A DNA stretch of 64,000 bases from Symbiodinium natans (Eukaryota; Sar; Dinophyceae; Suessiales; Symbiodiniaceae), in the NCBI GenBank assembly GCA_905221605.1, contig CAJNDS010002562.1, positions 296,732-360,731 of the forward strand, read 5' to 3'. Shown here piece by piece: positions 33,026 to 41,930 of the stretch. How positions within the stretch are numbered: position 1 is the first letter of the stretch; each line of letters opens with the position of its first letter. A model generated the notes under the pieces. That model made no database searches, was not told the origin of the DNA, and saw only the letters and a program-made list of their open reading frames with translations. Made by a program: the position numbers and the translations under genes.

Positions 33026-33665
33026 TCAAGTGGAGCAGCCAAGGACCGCCCAACTCCAGCTAGGAGGGGAGCCGCTGAACTGGTGTCCTGCTTGCGCTGG
33101 TTACCATATGGGGGTTTAGGGTTTAGGGGTTTAGGTGTTTAGGGGTTTAGGGGTTCAGGGGTTTAGGGGTTTAGGGGTTTAGGGGGTGAGAGGTTGAGGG
33201 GTTTCGGGGTTTAGGGGTTTAGGGGTTTAGGGGTCTAGGGGTCTAGGGGTCTAGGGGTCTAGGGGTTTAGGGGTTTAGGCTCTATGGGGCTTAGGTGTTA
33301 GCGATTTAGGGATTTAGGGTTTACGGGTTTTGGGTTGAGGGTTAGGGTTCTCGAGATTTACTGTTTTAGGGGTTTAGGGTTTTAGGCTTTTAGGGTTGGA
33401 TTTGGGAGCTTAGTCGTGCTGTTGATCGTGTCGATCGTTTGGGATGGTTCCCGAAACGACCCCGGGTTCAGGATTTAGGGTTAGGGCTTTGGGCCATCTA
33501 CCCCCCAAACCCGAAACAAGGCCGCGCTGGCCCAGGAGTCCAGGAGATAAGGGTTTAGGGTTAAGGGTTTGGGGGTTAAGTAGGGTTATTTGGGCTTTCT
33601 TTCAGGTTGGGAGCAGCAAGGTCCCCCATCTTCACCCCTTTAAACACCAGAGAAATGTGCCTTAA
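33026..33665 (+). CDS. exon cluster, unrecognised
   Basis: GAAKDRPTPARRGAAELVSC (33026-33112), VLLIVSIVWDGSRNDPG (33412-33468), NKAALAQESRR with TAA near 33540, and VGSSKVPHLHPFKHQRNVP with TAA (33607-33665, TTTCAG acceptor). The second has a short hydrophobic stretch. Grouping is by strand only. Confidence 0.35.
33115..33285. repeat. variant array (TTTAGGGG)n
   Basis: Octamer TTTAGGGG units, with TCTAGGGG near the end. Confidence 0.9.
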
Positions 33666-33707
33666 ACCCTAAGCCTACACCCCCTAACGCCCTAAACCCT
33701 AAACCCT

Positions 33708-34225
33708 GAGCTCTTCATGTGCGATGCCTCGGAAACCCAAACCCTACACCACAGACCCTAAACACCGTGTAGGGTTTGGGGTTCAGGGTTTGGGGTTTAG
33801 GGTTTAGGGTTTAAGGTTTAGGGTTTAGGGTTCAGGGTTTAGGCTTTCGGCTTTAGGCTTTAGGGTTTAGGTTTTAGGGTTTAGGAACACCAAAGCTGCT
33901 GGCCGAGGTCAGGCATGTTCTTTTTGAGAAAGATGGTGGGCTCGTACCGCAGCTCAAGTTCTCAAACGAGTGGAAGCTGAAACTTCGCCAACGTGGTCGC
34001 TGGCAACCTGAAACTCTTCACGCAGATCGCTTGGAGCGCAGTGCGGTTCGACGAGTCCGAGACTTTGCGTCTCTTCTGCCAAATGCTGCTTGCGGTGGCG
34101 CTTCTTTTGGCAGGGCAGGCCAGTGACAAGCGCGTCTCGCCCAAGTTGCGCGGTCTCGCGGCCAGGACGCTAGAGTCGATGAACACGGACTTCGTCGTGT
34201 CTTTAGGCCTTTTAACCCCGCAACC
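33708..34225 (+). CDS. exons of an unrecognised gene with an apparent 1-base frameshift
   Basis: ELFMCDASE (33708-33735), then 33888-33979 (LLAEVRHVLFEKDGGLVPQ to FSNEWKL), then a different frame from 33981 (NFANVVAGNLKLFTQIAW, SAVRFDESETLRLFCQM, a hydrophobic LLAVALLLAG, DKRVSPKLRGLAARTLES, NTDFVVSL). The frames differ by one base in an AAA run near 33980. Both sides look genuine. It is either a sequence error or a broken copy. Confidence 0.5.
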
Positions 34226-34240
34226 TTAAAACGCTAAGCC

Positions 34241-34358
34241 ATATGAAGCAGGGTTCATATTACTGTTTTTGGTGAGTGAATATCATAGTATTTGTGAGTG
34301 TATATACTTGGTGTCCGTTTGGGGGTACAAGAAATACACATCCTACCTCATATCACGC
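34241..34358 (+). mobile_element. Family E element
   Basis: CATATGAAGCAGGGTTCATA at the left pairs with CATCCTACCTCATAT at the right. Internal TTGGTGAGTG and GTGTATATACTTGGTGTCC match the copies at 9590 and 54589. Confidence 0.8.
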
Positions 34359-34575
34359 GATTGCACCCTCAACCTACAGCCCCGTGAAACCTCATGGAGC
34401 GCTACACCCCCTAACCCCGAGCCCCTCAAGCCCCTAAGCCCGCCACCCGTAAAGCCAGTGTATATATAGCAAAAGGGTAAGCCATCAACCCTAAACCTTA
34501 AACCCTAAACCCTAAACCCTAAACCCTAAACCCTAAACCCTAAATACATAATTTCGCTGCCCAGGAGTGCCCCGG

Positions 34576-34637
34576 CAGGATCGCAGGATGTTGTCCCGCC
34601 CCCGGGTCTCTCCGCGCCTGGGCGACATTGTTGGATA
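34576..34637 (+). CDS. possible terminal exon
   Basis: After CCCAG it reads VPRQDRRMLSRPRVSP then RLGDIVG and TAG. Its 3' part (CCTGGGCGACAT) is repeated at about 34723 on the other side of an ITS. Confidence 0.3.
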
Positions 34638-34832
34638 GGGTTTAGGGTTTAGGGTTTAGGGTTTAGGGTTTGGGGTTTGGGGTTTGGGGTTTAGGGTTTA
34701 GGGTCTAGGGCCTCTCAGTACCTGGGCGACATCGGAAGGTCATGGGAGGGGGCCCCACAAGGAAAGGAGTAGGGTTTAGGGTGTAGGGTTTAGGGTTTAG
34801 TGTTTAGGGTTTAGGGTTTAGGGTTTCTAAGG

Positions 34833-34904
34833 ATAGGCACCCTAATTTCTGGACACTCCTCGTTTGGCATCTTGGCGAGGCCTTTGGCCCCCCAAAACCC
34901 CCTG
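34833..34904 (+). CDS. exon ending at a family C element
   Basis: Reads GTLISGHSSFGILARPLAPQ then NPL. It ends CTG|GTTCTT, the family C donor position. Confidence 0.35.
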
Positions 34905-35071
34905 GTTCTTAGTAGGGAATGGGGGGAATGAGGTTTAGGTTAGGGTCTAGGGTACCCTGTATAATCTCTGAAAGGGTATGTTTATAGGGGGGATATAGGG
35001 TACCTCATTCCCTAAACCCTGAACCCTGAACCCTAAACCCTAAACCCTAAACCCTACTAAGAACCAGCCAG
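34902..35071 (+). mobile_element. Family C element with ITS inside its right inverted repeat
   Basis: The left end CCTGGTTCTTAGTAGGGAAT is intact. The right inverted repeat is split: CTCATTCCCT, then CCCTAAA/CCCTGAA units (35009-35055), then ACTAAGAACCAGCCAG. A smaller TTTAGG insertion is near 34930. Confidence 0.85.
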
Positions 35072-35299
35072 AAAGCGGTTTAGGGCTTGGGGGTTCTTGG
35101 TTTTTTTGGGGGTCACACCCTGCTCTCCTAAGCCCTCCCTCCCCAGTACTCACCACCTAAACCCTATAAACCCTAAACCCCAAACCCCAAACCCTAAACC
35201 CTAAACCCTAAATCCTAAGCGGGCCTAAACACTAAACCCTGCAACCCTCTTAAAGCGCTACTCACCCAGTTTTGCTCCTAAGACGCATCAGAGGCTCCA

Positions 35300-36475
35300 G
35301 AGAAGCCAGAGAAGAAAAGCACCAGGAAGGCCAGGGTGTCCTGCGGTTTCGGGCTTAGGGGTTAGGGTTTGGGGTTTAGGGTTTGGGGGTTTAGGGTTTA
35401 TAGAGCTTGGGGTTTATAGGGTTTGGGGTTTAGGGTTTAGGGTTCGGGGGTTTGGGGCTTGGGTTTAGGGTTCGGGGGTTGGGGTTTAGGGTTTTGGGTT
35501 TTGGGTTCGGGGTTTGGGGCTTAAAGGCTTTAGGGTTTGAGGGTTTAGGGTTTGGGGTTTAGGGTTTTTGGGCCGAGAGGGTGTCGGATCTTCACTCCAG
35601 CATAAGATTTGGGAAGAACCCTAAACCCTAAACCCTAAACCCTAAACCCTAAACCCTAAACCCTAAAATTTAGGGTTGAATAGTGGCGAGTCCTGAGAGC
35701 AGCAAGGAGAGCCAGGCAGGAAGACAACCTGCGCAGACCCTTTCCCAGTCATGAACTTCCTGAATCACTTTGTCATAGTGGGATAACATTTGCCATTTTT
35801 AAGGGTACTTAAACTCAATCAGAATAAAATTTTAGATTTTTATTACTGTCCCAACTCTGAACCAGTGAATGACTGAATCACCAAGTGGTGCCCTTTACCT
35901 TTTTTTTGATTCAAGGTTCCCTAAGAAAGCAACCAACCAAAAACAGGGTGCCCTTATTAGAAGATGGTTGCTGGGCTACTAAGAATGACTGAATCACCAT
36001 TCTTGTGAGCAATCTTCTCGCCTCCGAGCAGACAAAGACGATTTTTTTTTGCGACGCTGAATGTCCAGAAACCACAAGGAGCAACATCATGTGGGTAGTT
36101 CTCTAATTTGGGGTCCCTTTTGGGATGTTTTTTCATAAGGGTGCCGTACTATATGGGGTACCCAAAAAGGACGCCCTAACTCAGAGAACTACCCATGTGT
36201 CAAAGTGCTGAGTACATCTATTTCTGGGAGGGAGGAACCATAGATTCCACCTTAAAGTCCCCAGGACCAAAAACCCTAAACCCTAAACCCACACGGACCC
36301 CAAGCCCTCTTCCCTAAAACCTAATCCCTAAACCCTAAACCCTAAACCCTAAACCCTAAACCCTAAACCCTAAACCCTAAAGATTCCTGAAGCTCCGCTT
36401 CTCAGCCTCCCAGCCCGCCAGGGAAACTACGTGCCGCCTTCCGAGAGGCCCCCCAAGAACAAGGCTGGCGTATGA
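35300..36475 (+). CDS. three-exon 3' gene end, Lys/Ser/Pro-rich
   Basis: ASEAPEKPEKKSTRKARVSC (about 35283-35343), SPESSKESQAGRQPAQTLSQ (about 35687-35742) and 36383-36475 (PARQGNYVPPSERPPKNKAG, after AAAG, TGA). All three are charged and Pro/Ser-rich, so probably a disordered tail. The second intron holds three different elements (G, A, K) plus ITS. Function unknown. Confidence 0.45.
35744..35862 (+). mobile_element. Family G element
   Basis: CACTTTGTCATAGTGGGATA, AAGGGTACTTAAACTCAATC and ACTGTCCCAACTCTGAACC match the two rhodopsin introns at 3427 and 3688. Confidence 0.7.
35867..35999 (+). mobile_element. Family A element within a 17-bp direct repeat
   Basis: AAGTGGTGCCC, CAAGGTTCCCTAAGAAAGC, CAGGGTGCCCTTATTAGAAG and GGTTGCTGGGCTACTAAG. 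Identical 17-bp copies lie at 35867-35883 and 35983-35999. The left terminal bases are lost. Confidence 0.75.
36092..36200. mobile_element. Family K hairpin element
   Basis: GTGGGTAGTTCTCTAATTTG at the left and CTCAGAGAACTACCCATG at the right are inverted repeats. GGGGTCCC and GGGTACCC also pair internally. A half copy is at 41770-41846. Confidence 0.7.
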
Positions 36476-36604
36476 GGGGCTTGAAGAATTATGAACCCTA
36501 AGGGTTTAGGGTTTAGGGTAGGGTTTAGGGGTTAGGGTTTAGGGTTTAGGGTTTAGGGTTTAGGGTTTAGGGTTTAGGGTTTAGGGTTTAGGTTTTTGAA
36601 TTAG

Positions 36605-36747
36605 GGGTTTCCCAAACCCAGGGATTTAGAGGGACGCCGGTTGGGGAGGGGGAGTTCTTTACGAGGTTGTTCCTCAAAACAAGCCCTTCCATTGTCCTTC
36701 TGAGATTCTATAGCCCTTAGCATATTACCCGGAAGCCCGAACAATGC
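36605..36747 (-). CDS. possible minus-strand exon
   Basis: The minus reading SDALFGLPGNMLRAIESQKD and then RACFEEQPRKELPLPNRRP is open and protein-like. Plus frames carry stops. The plus-strand gene at 36837 lies close by. Confidence 0.3.
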
Positions 36748-36836
36748 GTCGGAATGAAGGAATGACGGAATGAGGTACCCTGTATGCTGCCTATAAGGGT
36801 TCATCAGAGGGAGACATGATGCAGCCTAAGAACCAG
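36748..36836 (+). mobile_element. Family C element, right end intact
   Basis: GGAATGAAGGAATGACGG and TGAGGTACCCTGTATG match family C. The right end CCTAAGAACCAG gives the acceptor for the exon starting at 36837. Confidence 0.65.
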
Positions 36837-38327
36837 TTGGGAGATCCTTATGCAAGGTACCCGACGCTGTCCTGGGTTTGCTGCTTTGGGCCCAAGTTCT
36901 GGGATTCCCGACTGAAAGCTCAGGAAACCATCCAGCTTCGCCTGGACGAATTCTTACAGGAAGCTCGGACGCACTACGAGGTCACAGTGGACCCGGACTT
37001 CGACCTTGCTATGGTCTGTCCTACACTCTGGGCGAATGCCCTTTGCGCAATCTCGGAGAAGGAGAAGTGTGGCCGGAGAATCTCTTCGTCGCCGTGGAAG
37101 CACAGCTGGGGTTCCTGGAGAACAGGCACACCCGGCTCTTGCACCGTGCAGACTCCAAACACGTCGGGGTGAGCCCGGCTCCCGCTGCACTCATTGTCCC
37201 CATCCGCGCGCAAATCACACCTTGTGGAGCGAACAGACGCCTGGCTGACAAAATCTATCTCGCCTTGCCAGCTGCCGCCTTCCAAGTTTCCGCCTGCGGA
37301 CACTGGCCATGATGTTGTAGTCACGGATGAGCAGAAGGAGCTTGCGGCCATCGCGGACAGGCGCTGCTTCGCGCAGGAGGCCACGCTGAAGGGCTCCAAG
37401 CCCCCCAACCCTACAAATCGCAAAGCCAAACCCTGAAACCCTAGAACCCTAGAACCCCAACACCCTGAACCCACCCACCGACAAACCTAACATATCCTAA
37501 CGCTGCAACCCGCCTAAACCTACAACCTTCAAGCCCCAAAGCCTTAAGCTCCAACCCCCTGAATTCCCCAAAACCCTAAACCCCTAAACCCCCTTAGTTT
37601 AGGGTTCTGGGGTTTTTGGGTTTTTGGGTTTTTGGGTTTTTGGGTTTTAGGGTTTTAGGGTTTTAGGGTTTTAGGGTTTTAGGGTTTTAGGGTTTTAGGG
37701 TTTTAGGGTTTTAGGGTTTTAGGGTTTTAGGGTTTTAGGGTTTTAGGGTTTTAGCGTTTTAGGGTTTTAGGGTTTTAGGGTTTTAGGGTTTTAGGGTTTT
37801 AGGGTTTCAGGGTTTTTAGGGATCTAGGGTTTAGGGTTGAGGATTTAGGGCTACTACAAGGGGCTGCAAAAAGCTCCCTAAAGCCTAAACCCTAAACCCT
37901 AAACCCTAAACCCTAAACCCCAAACGAAATGCCTCCAGGTGATCCGCCCTCCTATGGAGTCCGAGGTCGCCAACGAAGCGGGCTCCGAGCCCGATGTGCC
38001 GCACAGCAGCTTGGACTTGGGTTTAGGGTTTAGGGTTTAGGGTTTAGGGGTTAGGGGTTAGGGGTTTAGGGTTTGGGGTTTAGGGTTTTGGGTCTGGGTC
38101 AGTTTAGGGTTTAAGGTTTAGGGCAGGGGGGGTTTAGGGAGTTGAGGGTTTAAGGTTTGATTCGGGTTTGAATATGATTTCCGGTTTCCATTTGGTTTTG
38201 ATAAAGGTTTAGGGTTTAGTGTTTTTCCCCAACTAATATGCATGCTGTCCCACATCTTGCAGCTCTGGTTGCTACGTGTGTAGCCCTGCTTTTCCTCTTG
38301 TCCTCAACCCCAACCCCCAAATCTTAA
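36837..38327 (+). CDS. probable tail-anchored membrane protein, four exons, one apparent frameshift
   Basis: Exon 36837-37168 starts LGDPYARYPTLSWVCCF, continues LDEFLQEARTHYEVTVDPD, shifts frame once near 37058 (after CAISEKEK), and goes on WPENLFVAVEAQLGFLENR to LLHRADSKHVG. A 103-bp intron (GTGAGC to CCAG, phase 0, no ITS) leads to 37272-37405 (FPPADTGHDVVVTDEQKEL, RCFAQEATLKGSKPP). Then 37939-38020 (VIRPPMESEVANEAGSEPD) joins in phase to 38263-38327, which encodes LALVATCVALLFLLSS, a C-terminal hydrophobic segment, then TAA. A soluble N-terminal domain with a membrane tail is likely. Family not recognised. The shift fits loss of one G. Confidence 0.65.
37606..37815. repeat. variant array (TTTTAGGG)n
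   Basis: About 22 copies of the octamer TTTTAGGG, preceded by TTTTTGGG units. This octamer is the telomere repeat of Chlamydomonas, here as a homogeneous internal array. Confidence 0.95.
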
Positions 38328-38914
38328 ACCCTTAACCCTCAACCCCAAGTCCTAAACCTTAAACCCTCAACCCCAAAACCCTTAACCTTAATACCTAAAC
38401 CCTTCGAGGTCAGGGAGTTGAGGGGGCCCACTGCCTAGGCAGCTCTGCAAGTACTGCTGACACGGAGCCTGCAGGAGGAGCACCGGCGGGCGGGGGGGTT
38501 ATTTTTTGGGGGTTGGGGGTTTAGGGTTTGGGGTTTAGGGTTTAGGGCGTTTTCGAGGTTCGCGCACGGTGTCAAGGAGAGCGGAAGTGGCTGAGTTCAC
38601 CAGCAGGATTTCGGGCTTTGCATACATCTAAACCTAAGCCGTAAAAATCCCAAACCCTACAATCCCCGAAATTTTTCCAACCTCCACCCAAAGCCCTCAT
38701 CCCTCAATCCTATGTTGGCATCTAGGAGGGGGGGGGGGGGCGGTTTCGAGTGCAGGGTTCCGGATTTAGGGCTGACGAAGGTGCAGGGCTTAGGGTTTAG
38801 GGTTTAGGGTTTAGGGTTTAGGGTTTAGGGTTTAGGGTTCAGGGTTCAGGGTTTAGTGTTTAGGGTTTAGGGTTTAGGGTTTAGGTTGATTTCGGGGATC
38901 TGTATGTAAGGGTC

Positions 38915-39231
38915 CGAATCGGTCCGAACTGCCAACTCCTTGAAGGATTGGGCCTTAAGGCTTCAGCGGGCATTTTGGGTTTGGAATTGCATGGGCCCTA
39001 AAGCCTAAACCCTAAACCCTAAACCCTAAACCCTAAACCCTAAACCCTAAACCCTAAACCCTAAACCCTAAACCCTAAACCTGAACCCTAAAGCCTGAAC
39101 CCTCCACCCCAAACCGTGGCATGAAGTGCTGCTGGGCATTTTTTTTGCAAGGCGTGTATGGGGCTTCATGCAGCTTGCAGGTTTTTGGGGCTAGTGGAGC
39201 TCAGAATCCCACCAGGGATAGTAGGGCTTAG
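38915..39231 (+). CDS. two exons with terminal exon, unrecognised
   Basis: SVRTANSLKDWALRLQRAFW (38915-38997) and MKCCWAFFLQGVYGASCSLQ with VFGASGAQNPTRDSRA and TAG (39115-39231). An ITS lies between them. Confidence 0.45.
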
Positions 39232-39303
39232 ATGTGGTTTAGGGTTTAGGGCATGTGGATCCTAACCAACCACACGGAATCCTAATCAATGGCCACACGG
39301 ACG

Positions 39304-40133
39304 CATGATTCAGAGGACTGCACTGAGTGCAAGGACCCCCAAACCCCAAACCCTCAATCCCAAACCCCAAACCCTATACCCTATAACCCGAAAGTCTACC
39401 CTAGATACCCTATAAACCCGACACCCTAAACCTGTTGCAGGACTTCTCATGGCGGGGCCAGTTGTGAACCCAGCGGGTTGCTCAGGGTGCGTGCTCTGTG
39501 GCTTCGTCTCTTTAAACAACCCTAAAGGAGGGGTGTGTAGGGTTTAGGGTTTAGGGTGTTTAGGGTTGAGGGCTATGTCGTCCCATGAAAGCATAGCAAA
39601 ATAGGAGCCTCTGTGTTGATCTCGGGGTTTAGAAGCCAGTTGGACCAACCTAAACCCGGCAACATCAACTCGAAACCCTCTACCCCGGGCTCCTCGCGAT
39701 GCCCTGTACCCTGACGAAAACCCTAAACCCGACACCTAGTTGGAGGTTGATCTCACAGCCGGTTTGGGGTTTTGGGGTTTAGGGTTTAGGGTTTAGGGTT
39801 TAGGGTTTAGGGTTTAGGGTTTAGGGTTTAGGGTTTAGGGTTTAAGGTTTAGGGTTGAGGGTTGAGGGTTGAGGGTTGAGGGTTTAGTGTGTAGGGCTTA
39901 TAGTGGCCATAGACCCTACACGCAACAACCCAAGGGTTTTGGACATTCACTTCGCGCTTCGATCAGATGGAAGCTTCGCTTTCGCGGCCCCCGTGGGACA
40001 TCGACGTACAGCTCCGACATGCAGTAGCCCTTTAGTGTTTAGGGTTTAGGGTATAGGGTTTAGAGCACAAGATCACCAAAGACACTATTCTCCCCGTCAT
40101 CATACCTCAGATCCCGGACGACTTCGAGAAGCG
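39304..40133 (+). CDS. exon cluster, unrecognised
   Basis: HDSEDCTECKDP (39304-39338), GLLMAGPVVNPAGCSGCVLC with GFVSLN (39437-39520, TTGCAG acceptor), FTSRFDQMEASLSRPPWDI with DVQLRHAV (39935-40027) and HKITKDTILPVIIPQIPDD with FEKR (40063-40133, GTGAGT donor). Two fragments contain CxxC pairs. One gene is plausible but unproven. Confidence 0.45.
39779..39900. repeat. ITS array (TTTAGGG)n
   Basis: About ten perfect units followed by TTGAGGG variants. Confidence 0.95.
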
Positions 40134-40423
40134 TGTGAGTACTGGGGAGGCCTTTCGTACCGCCTGCGCCGCACCGCAACCGACAGCTTACAGCCAGGCC
40201 GTCAACAAAAAACATGGAAATGTCATTTCTGTCAGTTCTGTCATCGAGTGGTTTTTGGTTCACTTATATAGTGCTTTAGTAGTGTTTTGGGCGCCTCGGA
40301 CCATTGGCCAGACGTTGTAGTTGTTTGAGTTTGAGGTTAATTTATCTTGGGTTGCAGGGTTTAGGGCTTAGGGTTGAGGGTTTGGTGGTGAACCCAGCTT
40401 AAGGCCCTTGACACCAAAGCCCT

Positions 40424-40709
40424 CCTTGAAAGTTCATGGTACTTACAAATTGACCAGTTATAACTGTACTTATAACTGCACTTATAACCCTTTTAGGGCA
40501 CCTGTTATAAGTACAGCTATCCCTAAACCCGAAACCCTAAACCCTAAACCCTAAACCCTAAACCCTAAACCCTAAACCCTAAACCCTAAACCCTAAACCC
40601 TAAACCCTAAACCCTAAACCCTAAACCCTAAACCCTAAACCTAAACCCTAAACCCTAAACCCTTTTAAGTACAGTTAGAATTGGTTGACAAGTATCATGA
40701 ACCTCCAAG
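40424..40709. mobile_element. Family D element with a long ITS inside
   Basis: Left part CTTGAAAGTTCATGGTACTT and TATAACTGTACTTATAAC, then CCCTAAA units (40521-40664), then AAGTACAGTTAGAATTGG and the right end ATCATGAACCTCCAAGT. The ITS splits the internal AAGTACAG region. Confidence 0.8.
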
Positions 40710-40777
40710 TAAGCCCTTCTCATTGCGGGAGCCGAGGCCGAGCTACCAACGCGTGGCTCAGCAGGCTCAGCCCTCGC

Positions 40778-41040
40778 CCTAAACCCTAAACCCTAAACCC
40801 TAAACCCTAAACCCTAAACCCTAAACCCTAAACCCTCAACCCTCAACCCTCAACCCTCAACCCTAAACCCTAGAACCCTAGAACCCTAAACCCTAAACCC
40901 TAAACCCTAAACCCTAAACCCTAAACCCTAAACCCTAGAAGAACCCTAGAACCCTAGAACCCTAGAACCCTAAAACCCTAAAACCCTAAAGCCCTAAAAC
41001 CCTAAAACCCTAAAACCCTAAACCCCTAAACCCCTAAACC
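40778..41040. repeat. ITS arrays with CCCTCAA, CCCTAGAA and CCCTAAAA blocks
   Basis: Successive homogeneous blocks of heptamer and octamer variants on the C strand. Confidence 0.9.
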
Positions 41041-41044
41041 CGGT

Positions 41045-41118
41045 GTTGCGAAGTTCTGAGAATTCGGGTCACTGGGAGGAGCCTCATATCCCGAGGAACC
41101 CCAACGGCGGCCATAAAG
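41045..41118 (+). CDS. exon, unrecognised
   Basis: Reads VLRSSENSGHWEEPHIPRNP then NGGHKG. It could be an upstream exon of the C3H gene. Confidence 0.35.
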
Positions 41119-41769
41119 GGCTTAAGGGGTTTAGGGTTGAGGGCTAGGGTTTAGGGTTAAGGGTTAAGGGTCTAGATTTTAGAGGTTAGGGTTTAGGGTT
41201 TAGGGTTTAGGGTGTTTGTAGGGCCAATCGCAACTGCGTTCAATTGAAAAGTTGACCATGTCTTTGTCACAGGGCACTTAATAGCTAGGTTTAGTTCCTG
41301 GTTTGTATTCACGTAGTTCTTTTGTTTAAGTGTGGTTGGTGGAGCTTGAAAGACTGATGGCTTGATGGTTCAGGGTTTTGGGGTCTAGGGTTTAGGGGTT
41401 TAGGGTTTCGGACTTGCTTTGACCCTGAGAACTCAACCCTAAACCCGAGACTTGAAGCCCCGGAACTTGAAACGCTGCAACGCGAGAGTTTGTTGGTTTG
41501 CCGAGGTTGGGAATCAGGTTAGAGTGCCTCAATTTCACGTACCCTTCTTACACTCTAAACCCTCAAAGTTCAAAGCCCTTAAAGCCCTAATAGCCCTCGC
41601 GAACTCTTTTGAGAGCACCTCCGTTTTCAGGGTCGTGGGTAGGCGGTTCAAGGGTTAAGAGCATATTGTATCTTAACGAAAAGTAACCTCAGACGCTCCC
41701 TGTTGCAGAGTTGCAAGCACAGTTACATTCGTTCTAGACCGACTTAGAAGTACTCATTTGGGTAGTGCT

Positions 41770-41846
41770 CCAAGTTAGGGTTTCTTCTGGGGTCCTTTTT
41801 TACAGGGTGTCATAGAAAGGGGACCCAAAATTTAGAGAACTTAGCG
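41770..41846. mobile_element. Family K partial copy
   Basis: TTCTTCTGGGGTCC, a TTACAGGGTGTCATAG stretch and GGGGACCCAAAATTTAGAGA match 36092-36200. ITS starts directly after it. Confidence 0.5.
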
Positions 41847-41930
41847 TTTAGGGTTTAGGGTTTAGGGTTTTAGGGTTTAAGGTTTAGGGTTTAGGGTTTA
41901 GAGGTTTAGCGTTTAGGGTTTAGGGTTTAG

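Noticed and set aside
37474-37954. Minus-strand frames over 36954-37474
   Set aside because: They lie opposite a plus-strand gene whose splice joins keep frame, so they are shadows.
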